A DNA stretch of 64,000 nt from Alteripontixanthobacter maritimus (GCF_003340475.1 NZ_QBKA01000002.1:1683501-1747500); one strand, 5' to 3'; shown: positions 43,495 to 52,718, counted from the stretch's first letter. The notes: generated by a model not told the origin, from the letters alone. Translations and numbers: made by a program.

Positions 43495-44363
43495 CCGACG
43501 CCGGGCAACCACGTACGCCGCCACGCATCCTCTCGATCGCGGGATCCGATAGTTCGGGCGGCGCGGGTATTCAGGCGGATATCAAGACCGTCACAATGCT
43601 GGGCGGCTATGCCATGACGGCTATCACCGCGCTGACCGCGCAGAATTCGGTCGGTGTGCAAGCAATCGAGCCGGTGTCGCCCGATTTCGTGTCGCAGCAG
43701 ATAACTTCATGCGCAGGCGACATCGGGATCGATGCGGTCAAGATCGGGATGCTTGCCACTCCGGATGTCATTCATGCGGTAGCTGACGCGCTGGCCGCGC
43801 TGCGCGCCGATAATGCGGTCCTGCCGATCGTGCTCGATCCGGTCATGGTCGCAACCTCAGGCGCTCGATTGATCGAAGACGACGCGGTAGCGGCCATGGT
43901 TCAACGCCTGTTTCCGCTCGCAACGATCATTACGCCCAACCTTCCCGAATTACGCGCCTTGTCCGACGATACGGCGCCGGATGATGCCCATGGGCCGCTT
44001 GCGCTCGATACCATCGCCAAAACGGCGGGAGCGATCGCTCGCAAGCACGGCGCCCATGTGCTTGCCAAAGGCGGTCACGCGGAGGGTAGCGAAGCTGACG
44101 GGGACCGGGTGTTCGATCTGTTGATCGATCCGGAGGGGCGCTGGAACAGCTACAACCACGCCCGGCTCGAAACCCGCCACACCCATGGCAGCGGCTGCAC
44201 GCTATCATCCGCGATCGCGACGTTCCTCGGCTATACGATGCCGATGGAGCACGCCGTCAGGCTGGCCCGGCAATTCGTGTTTGCGGCAATCCAGAATGCG
44301 CCGGGTTTTGGCGCTGGCAGCGGCCCGATGGGGCACCAGGCCGTACGGAACGGCGGCGGTTAG
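43491..44363 (+). CDS. thiD: Hydroxymethylpyrimidine/phosphomethylpyrimidine kinase
   Basis: A 290-residue ribokinase-fold enzyme that phosphorylates HMP and HMP-P for thiamine synthesis. ILSIAGSDSSGGAGIQADIKTVTMLGGYAMTAITALTAQNS is the substrate site; LDPVMVATSGARLI and HTHGSGCTLSSAIAT (anion hole and catalytic region) complete the signature. Starts with GTG at 43491, overlapping the preceding TGA (GTGA). Ends convergent with the LOG gene, overlapping by 4 bp. No other thiamine genes or TPP riboswitch are visible upstream. Confidence 0.95.
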   Translation: MTDAGQPRTPPRILSIAGSDSSGGAGIQADIKTVTMLGGYAMTAITALTAQNSVGVQAIEPVSPDFVSQQITSCAGDIGIDAVKIGMLATPDVIHAVADALAALRADNAVLPIVLDPVMVATSGARLIEDDAVAAMVQRLFPLATIITPNLPELRALSDDTAPDDAHGPLALDTIAKTAGAIARKHGAHVLAKGGHAEGSEADGDRVFDLLIDPEGRWNSYNHARLETRHTHGSGCTLSSAIATFLGYTMPMEHAVRLARQFVFAAIQNAPGFGAGSGPMGHQAVRNGGG

Positions 44364-45253
44364 TCCCGGCTCTTGTCCAGACCGTAAAACCTTTCGATCG
44401 CGTCCCACCCCTCTTCGGCGGTCTCGCACCATTCGATCAGATCGAGATCATCATGGCTTATCGTGCCTTCGTCCGCGATCGCTTCGAAATCCACTACCCG
44501 GTTCCAGAACTCCTTACCGAATAACAAAATCGGGATTGGCTTCATCTTTCCGGTCTGGATCAGCGTAAGCAATTCGAAAAACTCGTCGAACGTGCCGAAC
44601 CCTCCCGGGAACACCGCCACGGCCCGCGCGCGCAGCAGGAAATGCATCTTGCGCAACGCGAAATAATGGAACTGGAAGCTGAGATAGGGCGTCACATAAG
44701 GATTGGGTGCCTGTTCGTGCGGCAGGACGATGTTCAGCCCAATACTCTCCGCCCCAGCCTCGCTAGCGCCCTTATTGGCAGCTTCCATAATCGATGGACC
44801 ACCACCAGACGTTACTACGAATTGCCGTTTGCCATCCTCGATAATGGACTTTTCGCTAACCAGCTTGGCCAGCCGGTACGCCTCGTGATAATATTTTGCT
44901 TTCTTGGCCAGGTTCTCCGCAATCACCCGGTCCCGTCCCTCCAGCTTGTCGAGCGTGGAAAGCGCAACCTTCGCCGCCTCGGGTGAGGGAATGCGGGCCG
45001 ATCCGTACATCACCAGCGTCGATCCCACACCCGCTTCGTCCAGCAGCATTTCCGGCTTGAGCAATTCCAGCTGGAACCGGACGGGGCGCAATTCATCGCG
45101 CAATAGAAAGTCGCGGTCCTGAAATGCCAGCTTGTAAGCTGGATGCTGCGTTTGGGGGGTGACCGGCGGAGCGGACTTGGAGAATGCCGCCTCTTCCTCC
45201 GCTGGATAGAATTTCCGGTCAGACAGGTCGGGCGTTGATCTTTTATCGCTCAT
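44360..45253 (-). CDS. LOG family protein (TIGR00730, Rossmann-fold nucleotide phosphoribohydrolase-like)
   Basis: About 297 residues. LVMYGSARIPSPEAA, VTSGGGPSIMEAANKGASEAGAESIGLNI and the signature PGGFGTFDEFFELLTLIQTGK place it in the LOG family, whose members release bases from nucleoside 5'-monophosphates. The N-terminal 70 residues are an extra polar region seen in the longer (type II-like) bacterial LOGs. ATG 45253 (MSDKRSTPDLS) is used, since the frame beyond it runs through the tRNA-Gln gene. Physiological substrate is uncertain. Confidence 0.9.
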   Translation of the reverse strand: MSDKRSTPDLSDRKFYPAEEEAAFSKSAPPVTPQTQHPAYKLAFQDRDFLLRDELRPVRFQLELLKPEMLLDEAGVGSTLVMYGSARIPSPEAAKVALSTLDKLEGRDRVIAENLAKKAKYYHEAYRLAKLVSEKSIIEDGKRQFVVTSGGGPSIMEAANKGASEAGAESIGLNIVLPHEQAPNPYVTPYLSFQFHYFALRKMHFLLRARAVAVFPGGFGTFDEFFELLTLIQTGKMKPIPILLFGKEFWNRVVDFEAIADEGTISHDDLDLIEWCETAEEGWDAIERFYGLDKSRD

Positions 45254-45315
45254 GCCGGCGGCCCTATCCGGCTGCACGATGCGCGGCAAGCCTGCCGGCC
45301 AAGCTGTTGAAAAGC

Positions 45316-45389
45316 TGGATGCCCCGCAAGGATTCGAACCTTGATTGACGGAGTCAGAGTCCGCTCTCTTACCGTTAGAGGACGGGGCA
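45316..45389 (-). tRNA. tRNA-Gln (CTG anticodon)
   Basis: Reverse strand 74-nt cloverleaf: acceptor TGCCCCG/CGGGGCA, D arm with TAACGGTAAGA, anticodon stem around CTG (GGACTCTGACTCC), T arm CAAGGTTCGAATCCTTG, discriminator U and encoded CCA. Confidence 0.96.
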
Positions 45390-45591
45390 TCGGCGCGGAT
45401 CGCGTGGACGCAAACATGCGCGCATCGCGGGCCGGGCAAGGTGGCGCATCTAGGTTTGTGCGCGGGCGAGGTCAAGAGCCGCAATGCCTGCGCCTGCCTG
45501 CAACTCTTGCGAAAAATGCACCGCCACGCTAGCGTTGCTGTCAGGTCCCCGCGCGGCAACCGTGACGGGAGGAACATGGAAAGACACTTAC

Positions 45592-46869
45592 ATGGCGGAT
45601 TTCACTCCGCCGGACGCCACCAACAGGGCTGGCAAACAAAGGGGCGAACCGTCCGGCAGCGTAGCCGACTTTCGCTACAAGAGCCCCGCCGAGCCCGAAT
45701 CCGCCGAAAATCCCGGCCAGCAGCTTAGCGAAACCGTGTCCGTCGAAGGCACGCAACCGAATGGTTTCGATGCGGTACAAACGGTCGGCGGCGATACGAT
45801 CGATGCCAGCGACATTCCGCCCGCCGCGCACTCGCAGCAAGCCTTTCCGCAGGCCCAACCGCGCCGCCGGCAGGCTTATGCCGCGCTCGACCTGGGTACG
45901 AATAACTGCCGTCTGCTGATCGCGCGACCCTCGGGTGAAAACTTCACGGTGATCGACGCTTTCAGCCGGGTGGTGCGGCTTGGCGAGGGGCTCGCGCATA
46001 GCGGCCAGTTAAGCGACGAGGCGATGGAGCGCACTTTGGGTGCGCTCAATGTCTGCGCGGACAAACTACGCAAACGAAATGTTCACCTCGCCCGGTCCGT
46101 CGCGACAGAGGCCTGCCGCCGCGCAAGCAACGGCGAAGCATTTATCGAGCGCGTGGAACAGGAAACCGGCATCAAACTGGATATCATTTCTGCCCAGGAA
46201 GAAGCGCGCCTGGCCGTTCTCGGCTGCCATATCCTGCTGGAAGAAGGGCCTGGTCCTGCCATCATCTTCGACATTGGCGGCGGCTCTACCGAACTGGTTC
46301 TGATCGAACCGGGCGGCCCGGTACCCCGCATTCTCGATTGGCTAAGCGTACCTTGGGGCGTCGTGTCGTTGAGCGATACGGTGGGCCAGGAACAGGACAG
46401 CCGCGACGCACGCCTTTCCAGATATCGCGACATGCGACAATTGGTTGATGACAGCTTTACGGATTTCGCGAAGCGCATTGCGCCGACCGGTAGAACAGCC
46501 GAGCATATCAGGCTGCTTGGTACCAGCGGCACCGTGACAACCCTCGCCAGCCTGCATCTCGAATTGCCGCAATATGATCGGCGTGCGGTCGATGGCTTGA
46601 TTGTTCCGTCGCAATCCATGCGCGATATCAGCGACCGCCTGTCAGGCCTGTCACCGGCAGAGCGCGGCGAATTACCATGCATCGGCCCCGACCGCGCGGA
46701 TCTGGTGGTGGCCGGGTGTGCCATCCTCGAATCCATTTTGGACATCTGGCCCGCACCCCGGCTGGGAGTTGCCGACCGCGGCATTCGCGAAGGCATCCTG
46801 CGCAGCCTGATGGCGGCCGACGTGGCTGGTGAAGCAAGCCGCCGCGCTATTCAGGCAGCGCGTATCTGA
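45592..46869 (+). CDS. Ppx/GppA phosphatase family protein (second paralogue)
   Basis: A 425-residue protein. An unusual disordered N-terminus of about 95 residues precedes AYAALDLGTNNCRLLIARP, the first phosphate motif, and FDIGGGSTELVLIEPG, the second; the protein ends after the ASKHA domains and lacks the long HD-like C-terminal region of the Ppx at 4190. Such short forms hydrolyse polyphosphate or pppGpp. ATG 45592 lacks a close Shine-Dalgarno: GGGAGGAAC sits 16 bp upstream and better serves a different-frame ATG at 45576. Its stop overlaps the rlmE start (TGATG). Confidence 0.85.
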   Translation: MADFTPPDATNRAGKQRGEPSGSVADFRYKSPAEPESAENPGQQLSETVSVEGTQPNGFDAVQTVGGDTIDASDIPPAAHSQQAFPQAQPRRRQAYAALDLGTNNCRLLIARPSGENFTVIDAFSRVVRLGEGLAHSGQLSDEAMERTLGALNVCADKLRKRNVHLARSVATEACRRASNGEAFIERVEQETGIKLDIISAQEEARLAVLGCHILLEEGPGPAIIFDIGGGSTELVLIEPGGPVPRILDWLSVPWGVVSLSDTVGQEQDSRDARLSRYRDMRQLVDDSFTDFAKRIAPTGRTAEHIRLLGTSGTVTTLASLHLELPQYDRRAVDGLIVPSQSMRDISDRLSGLSPAERGELPCIGPDRADLVVAGCAILESILDIWPAPRLGVADRGIREGILRSLMAADVAGEASRRAIQAARI

Positions 46870-47561
46870 TGGCCCGTTCCGGCAGCAACCCAGACCGCCG
46901 TGTTAAGACAGCCAAAAAGCGGACCGCATCGTCCGCCGCGTGGCTACAGCGGCAATTGAACGATCCTTACGTCAAACGCGCTAAGCAGGACGGCTATCGC
47001 AGCCGCGCCGCTTACAAACTGTTGGGATTGGACGAACGGTTCACGTTTCTGCGCGGGACGAAGCGCGTGGTTGATCTGGGTATCACGCCCGGCGGTTGGA
47101 GCCAGGTCGTGCGGCGCGCCAATCCGCGTGCAGCAGTGGTCGGGATCGATATCCTGCCTACCGATGCAATCGAGGGCGTGACCATCTTCGAGATGGATTT
47201 CATGGACGACAAGGCACCAGCCGCGCTGACCGATACGCTGGACGGCTCACCCGATCTGGTGCTGTCGGATATGGCGGCCAACACCGTCGGCCATAAGCAG
47301 ACCGATCATCTCAGGACCATGGCGCTCGTGGAGGCTGCCGCCTGGTTTGCGGTCGAAACATTGGAACAAGGCGGCACGTTTGTCGCCAAGGTCTTGGCAG
47401 GCGGGACCGACAAGGAATTGCTCACTTTGTTGAAGCAGCATTTCCGAACTGTGAAGCACGCCAAGCCGCCGGCCAGCCGCAAGGGTTCGTCGGAATGGTA
47501 TGTGGTGGCGCAGGGCTTTAAAGGTCGCCGAGAAACCGGCGAAGATGCAGAGCAGTCCTGA
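46869..47561 (+). CDS. rlmE: 23S rRNA (uridine-2552-2'-O)-methyltransferase RlmE
   Basis: A 230-residue RrmJ/FtsJ-type SAM methyltransferase modifying the A-loop of 23S rRNA. GYRSRAAYKLLGLDERF (catalytic Lys), VVDLGITPGGWSQV (SAM binding, with Ile-Thr in place of the usual C-x-APGGW), LVLSDMAANTVGHKQTDH (catalytic Asp), TFVAKVLAGG (Lys) and GSSEWYVVAQGF (Glu) give the K-D-K-E tetrad. Translationally coupled to the upstream Ppx/GppA gene. Confidence 0.95.
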   Translation: MARSGSNPDRRVKTAKKRTASSAAWLQRQLNDPYVKRAKQDGYRSRAAYKLLGLDERFTFLRGTKRVVDLGITPGGWSQVVRRANPRAAVVGIDILPTDAIEGVTIFEMDFMDDKAPAALTDTLDGSPDLVLSDMAANTVGHKQTDHLRTMALVEAAAWFAVETLEQGGTFVAKVLAGGTDKELLTLLKQHFRTVKHAKPPASRKGSSEWYVVAQGFKGRRETGEDAEQS

Positions 47562-47606
47562 CAGGCGAAAGTCGGTCGGTACCTTCAGGCACCAACTCGC
47601 TAAACC

Positions 47607-48314
47607 TTAACGACCGCCGATTTTTGCGCCGCCGCTATTAGCGGTAGCACCGCCACCGGCAACTGGCTGGTCCATCGAGGCTCCGCCTGCGGATTCGGCT
47701 GCACCGGCTTCTGCGCCTTCGACCGGACCGGGGCCTGCACCGGGCGCGTCGGCCGCAGTGTCGCCTTCTTCGGTTACTTCGGGAGCAGCGGGTTCGGGAA
47801 AGGCCGGTCCGCCGCCATTGGCATGCAAATACGCGATGACGTTTGCGCGGTCCTCTGCGCTGCCCAAGCCAGCGAAGCTCATCTTGGTACCATTGGCGAA
47901 GCCGCGCGGGCTTTTCAGCCATGCGTCCATCGCTTCATAATCCCAGCTGCCGCCGACGTCGACCAGCGCCGAGCTGTAGGCGAAACCGGCGGCATGCTTG
48001 CCGATAGGTGTGCCCAGTACACCATAAAGATTGGGACCGATACCCGTCGGGCCGCCAGATTCTATCGAATGGCAGGCGATGCATTTGGCGAAGATCTTTT
48101 CGCCGGCTTCCGGGGTCGCAGCAGCCAGCAAGGTGCCGATATCGGGGCCGCTATCGCCGCCCTCTTCCGCAACGCCTTCGATGGCGTAACCCATCTGTTC
48201 GGGCCGTTCCGGGCTGCCGCCGTGAAACCACCGGCTGCTGATGGCGGAAAGGCCCAGCATGATGATCCCGGCAAAAAGAACCCAGCCGAAAATGGTGTTA
48301 GTGCGATCGCCCAT
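47607..48314 (-). CDS. Membrane-anchored class I cytochrome c (CycM/c552-like)
   Basis: A 235-residue protein with one N-terminal anchor (TIFGWVLFAGIIMLGLSAIS), then a c-type haem domain: CIACHSIE (haem attachment), GPTGIGPNLYGVLG and the axial Met in TKMSFAGLGS. A long Pro/Ala/Glu/Gly-rich low-complexity tail of about 70 residues follows. It probably carries electrons between the bc1 complex and cytochrome oxidase at the periplasmic face. ATG 48314 is used because the frame upstream overlaps the prephenate dehydratase region. Divergent from pheA. Confidence 0.92.
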   Translation of the reverse strand: MGDRTNTIFGWVLFAGIIMLGLSAISSRWFHGGSPERPEQMGYAIEGVAEEGGDSGPDIGTLLAAATPEAGEKIFAKCIACHSIESGGPTGIGPNLYGVLGTPIGKHAAGFAYSSALVDVGGSWDYEAMDAWLKSPRGFANGTKMSFAGLGSAEDRANVIAYLHANGGGPAFPEPAAPEVTEEGDTAADAPGAGPGPVEGAEAGAAESAGGASMDQPVAGGGATANSGGAKIGGR

Positions 48315-48474
48315 GGAAACCCTGTCTGACCTGCTGTTTCCGGGCGCGAACAGGCACCCGTCTAGATGCGCCCGCTTTAAGCAGCGGCGGGACCTTGCGC
48401 AAGGGTTGTCGCCGGACAAGTTTGCGCGCGGCGCTTGCGGTGTATCAAAGTGGTGGGTAGCGCCCGAAACCGAC

Positions 48475-49371
48475 ATGATGAGCTTCCCCGCACCCGCTCT
48501 TGCCATGGTGGAAACCATGCAAGTCGCCGCCGCCGCAGACCCGGCGCGCGCCATTTCATTTCAAGGTTCGCCCGGTGCCAATTCGCACAGCGCCGCAATG
48601 GCGGCCGCGCCTGAGAATCTCCCGCTACCGTGCTTCAGCTTTGAAGATGCCATCGATGCTGTGAAGCGCGGCGACGCTGCCAGCTGCATCATTCCGATCG
48701 AGAATTCGCAGCATGGGCGGGTGGCCGACATCCACTTTCTGCTGCCGGAAAGCGGGCTGTTCATCGTCGGCGAGTATTTCATGCCGATCAGACACGCGCT
48801 GATGGCGACCGGCAACGGGCCGTTCACCGCCGCGTACAGCCATCCGCAAGCGCTCGGCCAGAGCCGCCATTTCCTGCGCGAGCGCGGGATCGTTCCGCTC
48901 AGCCATGCAGACACTGCCGGAGCGGCTGCTTTCGTCAAGGAGCGCGGGGACGACAGCCTGTGCGCGATCGCCCCGCCAATGGCAGCCGATCTGTACGATC
49001 TGAAAATTATCGAAGACAATGTGCAGGATGCGGCCGACAACATGACCCGATTTGTGCTGTTGGCGCGCGAGCCGCGGGGCAGCGCAACGCTTTCATCTGG
49101 CGAAGCGGCGATGACCACCTTCATTTTCGAAGTGAAGAATATACCGGCAGCCCTGTACAAGGCATTGGGCGGGTTTGCCACCAACGGCGTCAACATGACC
49201 AAGCTGGAATCCTACCAGAAGGGGGCCAGCTTCTCCGCATCCATGTTCTATGCCGACATCATCGGAGCGCCGGGCGACCCGGCAGTAGACCGGGCGCTGG
49301 AGGAGCTGGCGTTCCACTGCAAGGAATTGCGGATCCTTGGGACGTACGCACAGGGCCGCAAGCGAGGCTAG
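48475..49371 (+). CDS. pheA: Prephenate dehydratase
   Basis: About 298 residues. It converts prephenate to phenylpyruvate for phenylalanine synthesis. ISFQGSPGANSHSAA at the N-terminus, IIPIENSQHGRVADIHFLL, YSHPQALGQSRHFL and the catalytic Thr-Arg-Phe triplet in NMTRFVLLA are present. A C-terminal ACT domain (TTFIFEVKNIPAALYKALGGFATNGVNMTKLESYQ) suggests phenylalanine feedback, although the usual ESRP is ESYQ. Start may be 48475, 48478 or 48505; the last gives the shortest leader. Confidence 0.93.
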   Translation: MMSFPAPALAMVETMQVAAAADPARAISFQGSPGANSHSAAMAAAPENLPLPCFSFEDAIDAVKRGDAASCIIPIENSQHGRVADIHFLLPESGLFIVGEYFMPIRHALMATGNGPFTAAYSHPQALGQSRHFLRERGIVPLSHADTAGAAAFVKERGDDSLCAIAPPMAADLYDLKIIEDNVQDAADNMTRFVLLAREPRGSATLSSGEAAMTTFIFEVKNIPAALYKALGGFATNGVNMTKLESYQKGASFSASMFYADIIGAPGDPAVDRALEELAFHCKELRILGTYAQGRKRG

Positions 49372-49377
49372 CGAACG

Positions 49378-50418
49378 CTATTCGTCGCCGTAGATAGCCA
49401 CGTCGCTAGTGCCGTCCGATGCGGCGCGTCCGCGATACATCCCTGCAGTGTTGATCGAGAATACGCCTTTGCCTTCGGGCGCCAGCACAATCACGCCGCC
49501 ATCGCCGCCCAATTCGCCCACTTCGGTGATGACCGTATCGGCCGCCGTCTGCGCATCTTCGCCAGCCAGCCGCATCCTGCTGCATATTTCGCGCGCTACA
49601 CCGATACGAATGAAATATTCGCCCGCTCCGGTAGCGGAAACAGCGCAGGAGCGGTTGTCGGCGTAGGTGCCCGCTCCGATAATCGGCGCGTCGCCGATGC
49701 GGCCCCAGCGTTTGCCGGTCAGCCCTCCAGTCGATGTTCCTGCGGCAAGATTGCCGGCGACATCGCGCGCCACCGCGCCGACCGTTCCGAATTTGTGATC
49801 GACGTCTAATGCGCTCAGCCTGTCGGCCTTCATCCGCTCCAGTGCCTCGCGGCGGCGCTTTGTGGCGAACCACGACGCATCCGTTGGCGCGAAGCCTGCT
49901 TCGAGGGCAAAGGTTTCCGCGCCCTGGCCCGACAAAAACACATGCCGTCCATCGGCCATGACGGCGCGCGCCAGCTGGATCGGATTACGGATGCGTTTGA
50001 CCCCTGTGACCGCACCGGCCGCGCGGGTTTTTCCATCCATCACTGCCGCGTCCAGCTCGTTCGTTCCGTCCCAAGTGAAAACCGCGCCGCGCCCGGCATT
50101 GAATTTGGGATCATCCTCCATCGGCACGATTACGGCCTCGATAGCGTCCATAGCGCTGCCGCCCGATGCCAACACGGCCACACCGGCGTCCAGCGCAGCC
50201 TGCAGGGCGGCACGATAGGCGGCGTCCTGCTCCGCAGTCATGTTGGCGCGCTCGATCGTGCCCGCCCCGCCATGGATCGCGAGCGCCCAATCGGGGCTTT
50301 CCGCTTCCGCCCTGCTCGCCTGCGATCCGTGAGGATGCGCTATAGCTGACGCGGCGCCGATTCCTGCGATCGGGAGAGCCAGGCCCCAAACCAGCGTACG
50401 GAGTGGATTGATGGACAT
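49378..50418 (-). CDS. Exported isoaspartyl peptidase/L-asparaginase (plant-type, Ntn hydrolase)
   Basis: A 346-residue precursor with a signal peptide (TLVWGLALPIAGIGAASAIA). The Ntn domain begins WALAIHGGAGTIERA; FNAGRGAVFTWDGTNELDAAVMDG and the autocleavage site FGTVGAVARD follow, the nucleophile being Thr212. TSTGGLTGKRWGRIGDAPIIGAGTYAD contains the substrate site. It autoprocesses into two chains and hydrolyses isoaspartyl dipeptides or asparagine, here probably in the periplasm. ATG 50418 has GGGAGGAA 7 bp upstream. Convergent with pheA. Confidence 0.93.
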   Translation of the reverse strand: MSINPLRTLVWGLALPIAGIGAASAIAHPHGSQASRAEAESPDWALAIHGGAGTIERANMTAEQDAAYRAALQAALDAGVAVLASGGSAMDAIEAVIVPMEDDPKFNAGRGAVFTWDGTNELDAAVMDGKTRAAGAVTGVKRIRNPIQLARAVMADGRHVFLSGQGAETFALEAGFAPTDASWFATKRRREALERMKADRLSALDVDHKFGTVGAVARDVAGNLAAGTSTGGLTGKRWGRIGDAPIIGAGTYADNRSCAVSATGAGEYFIRIGVAREICSRMRLAGEDAQTAADTVITEVGELGGDGGVIVLAPEGKGVFSINTAGMYRGRAASDGTSDVAIYGDE

Positions 50419-50478
50419 GATAGTTCCTCCCAAGAAATGCTCGGCTGCTGAAATGCCGCTACAATGCGGGCCGACAGA

Positions 50479-50820
50479 TTATCGCTTCTGCGGCGCAAAA
50501 CCTGTTGCGCACAACGCCGCCGAGCTTGCGGTGACGGCAACGACCTCGCCATCGCCCACGCGGCGCACACGCTTTACATAATCGGATAGCGACAATCCGG
50601 TTTCCCGTTCGCCGGCTTCGGCCTTTACCCGCTCTAGCTTCTTCAGCTGGTCGATGGTCAGGCGATCGACCATCCGTTCGGCCATGCAATCCGCATTCGC
50701 ATCGTCCAGCCCGGCATCCACCAGGGCAGACTTCACCCGGCTTTCGGCGATAGCATCGACGCAGCCGACCAGCATCAGCGGTACGGCCAGCAACATGGTC
50801 AGGGTTTTCACGCGTTTCAT
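50479..50820 (-). CDS. Small lipoprotein of unknown function
   Basis: A 113-residue protein with a type II signal: KTLTMLLAVPLMLVGC, the lipobox LVGC placing the acylated Cys at residue 20. The mature part is charged and helical (DANADCMAERMVDRLTIDQLKKLERVKAEAGE), with further Cys residues near positions 45 and 105. Its ATG overlaps the pntB stop (TGATG), so it is translated from the pnt transcript. No family is recognised. Confidence 0.78.
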   Translation of the reverse strand: MKRVKTLTMLLAVPLMLVGCVDAIAESRVKSALVDAGLDDANADCMAERMVDRLTIDQLKKLERVKAEAGERETGLSLSDYVKRVRRVGDGEVVAVTASSAALCATGFAPQKR

Positions 50821-52406
50821 CAGTCCATCGCCTTTACAATGCTTTCGACCATCTTCTTGGCATCCGACAGCAGCATCATGGTCTGGTCCATGTAAAACAC
50901 ATCGTTATCGACGCCGGAATAGCCAACGCCGCCCATGCTGCGCTTAATGAAGAACACTTGCTTGGCCTTGTCCACATCGAACACCGGCATTCCGTAGATA
51001 GGGCTGGTCTTGTCGGTCTTGGCCGCCGGATTCACGACATCGTTCGCGCCGATGATGAAGGCGACGTCCGCCTGTGCAAACTCGCTGTTAATATCCTCCA
51101 GCTCGAACACCTCGTCATAAGGTACGTTCGCTTCGGCCAGCAGTACGTTCATGTGCCCCGGCATCCGGCCCGCCACGGGATGGATGGCGTATTTTACGTC
51201 CACGCCTTCTTCCTTCAACATGTCGCCCATTTCGCGCAGCGCGTGCTGGGCCTGCGCCACCGCCATGCCGTAGCCGGGGATGATGATGACCTTTTCCGCC
51301 TGCTTAAGCATGAAGGCGGCATCTTCCGCGCTGCCTTGTTTGTAAGGCCGCTGCTCGCGCGGTTCACTGCCGGTTCCGCCAGCCGAGCTGTCGGTACCGA
51401 ACCCGCCGGCAATCACGCTTATGAAACTACGATTCATCGCGCGGCACATGATGTAGCTGAGGATCGCGCCGGAAGATCCGACCAGCGCGCCGGTGATGAT
51501 GAGTGCCGTATTGCCGAGCGTGAAGCCCAGCGCCGCCGCCGCCCAGCCGGAATAGCTGTTCAGCATGGACACGACCACCGGCATGTCCGCCCCGCCGATT
51601 GGGATGATCAGCAGAAAGCCAATGACAAACGCCAGCACGGTCAAACCGACGACAAAGGGCAGGGTCGCCGCCGGGCCGCTTGCCAAGGCGAACAACCCTG
51701 TCAGCACGATGATCGCCGCCAACGTGCCGAGATTGATGACATGGCGCGCAGGCAGCAGGATCGGCGAACCGCTCATCCGCCCGGACAGTTTCAGGAAAGC
51801 AATGACGGAGCCCGAAAACGTAATCGCCCCGATGGCGATGCCAAGGCCCATTTCGATCTTGCTGACCGCGCCAATGCTATCCCCTACCAGCAGTCCGAAC
51901 GCACCCGGATTGAGATACGCCGCCCAGCCCACAAGCACGGCGGCTAGGCCAACGAGCGAGTGAAAACCCGCGACCAATTCAGGCATAGCGGTCATGGCAA
52001 TACGCCGCGCAAGGGTCAGGCCGATGATAGCGCCGATTGCAATGGCAATCGCGATTTCCCCAAGAGATATCCAAGAATTAAATTCTGGCTCGCAAAACAC
52101 GATTTTCCCGGGCGTTCGTGGCCCACAGGCAGCTACGTAAGCGGATTCGTAAGCGCTGCCTGCGTGCGTAACCAGCGTCGTCACCACTGCGATCAGCATG
52201 CCCGCCATACCGAACCGGTTGCCCCGGCGGCTGGTGGCTGGGCTGGAAAGCCCGCGCAAGGCAAGGATGAAGAACACGCCCGCTACAAGGTAGGCCAACA
52301 TCGACCAAGCAGGGGTTCCAGAGGAATGAGCTGCCGTATTGTTGGCCAAAACTAACGCATCATAACCGGCGCAGGCATCGGGATTCTCGAAAGAAGGTTC
52401 ACACAT
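50820..52406 (-). CDS. pntB: NAD(P) transhydrogenase subunit beta (PntB)
   Basis: A 528-residue subunit holding the proton channel and the NADP(H)-binding domain III. LAYLVAGVFFILALRGLSSPATSRRGN begins the membrane part; domain III shows IIPGYGMAVAQAQHALREM, HPVAGRMPGHMNVLLAEA, IGANDVVNPAA and KRSMGGVGYSGVDN. ATG 52406 is supported by GAAGGAGA at good spacing and adds a 34-residue N-terminal extension absent from E. coli PntB. Co-operonic with pntAb (3-bp gap). The complex couples NADPH formation to the proton gradient. Confidence 0.97.
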   Translation of the reverse strand: MCEPSFENPDACAGYDALVLANNTAAHSSGTPAWSMLAYLVAGVFFILALRGLSSPATSRRGNRFGMAGMLIAVVTTLVTHAGSAYESAYVAACGPRTPGKIVFCEPEFNSWISLGEIAIAIAIGAIIGLTLARRIAMTAMPELVAGFHSLVGLAAVLVGWAAYLNPGAFGLLVGDSIGAVSKIEMGLGIAIGAITFSGSVIAFLKLSGRMSGSPILLPARHVINLGTLAAIIVLTGLFALASGPAATLPFVVGLTVLAFVIGFLLIIPIGGADMPVVVSMLNSYSGWAAAALGFTLGNTALIITGALVGSSGAILSYIMCRAMNRSFISVIAGGFGTDSSAGGTGSEPREQRPYKQGSAEDAAFMLKQAEKVIIIPGYGMAVAQAQHALREMGDMLKEEGVDVKYAIHPVAGRMPGHMNVLLAEANVPYDEVFELEDINSEFAQADVAFIIGANDVVNPAAKTDKTSPIYGMPVFDVDKAKQVFFIKRSMGGVGYSGVDNDVFYMDQTMMLLSDAKKMVESIVKAMD

Positions 52407-52409
52407 CTG

Positions 52410-52718
52410 CTACTTCTCCTTCTTCTTGTACATCGCCAGCATTCGCTCGGTCACCGCGAAGCCGCCGAAGATGTTGATGCTGGCCAGCACCACGCCGGCC
52501 AGGCCCAACCACTTCGCCGCGGGACTACCCGCCTCCGCCGCCGCGACCAGCGCGCCGACGATGATGACGGAAGAGATCGCGTTGGTAACCGCCATCAGCG
52601 GCGTGTGGAGCGCAGGTGTGACCGACCAGACCACGTAATAGCCAACGAAACAGGCCATTACGAAAATCGAAAGAATGCTGATGAAGTCCAAGACTATCCC
52701 CCACGGATGCAGTTTCAT
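52410..52718 (-). CDS. pntAb: NAD(P) transhydrogenase subunit alpha, membrane part (PntAb)
   Basis: A 102-residue membrane protein corresponding to the C-terminal four-helix part of E. coli PntA: FISILSIFVMACFVGYYVVWSVTPALHTPLMAVTNAISSVIIVGAL, then VLASINIFGGFAVTERML. In three-subunit transhydrogenases it joins PntAa and PntB. Here it is separated from pntAa by the fasciclin gene and a terminator, so it must be transcribed from a promoter in 52719-52797 or by read-through. Confidence 0.95.
   Translation of the reverse strand: MKLHPWGIVLDFISILSIFVMACFVGYYVVWSVTPALHTPLMAVTNAISSVIIVGALVAAAEAGSPAAKWLGLAGVVLASINIFGGFAVTERMLAMYKKKEK

Noticed and set aside
45576-45728. Short leader peptide starting at ATG 45576 with a good Shine-Dalgarno, upstream of the second Ppx/GppA gene
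   Set aside because: The frame overlaps the real coding sequence out of frame and encodes an Arg-rich product; the Shine-Dalgarno more likely serves the gene loosely. Noted only as a start-site doubt.
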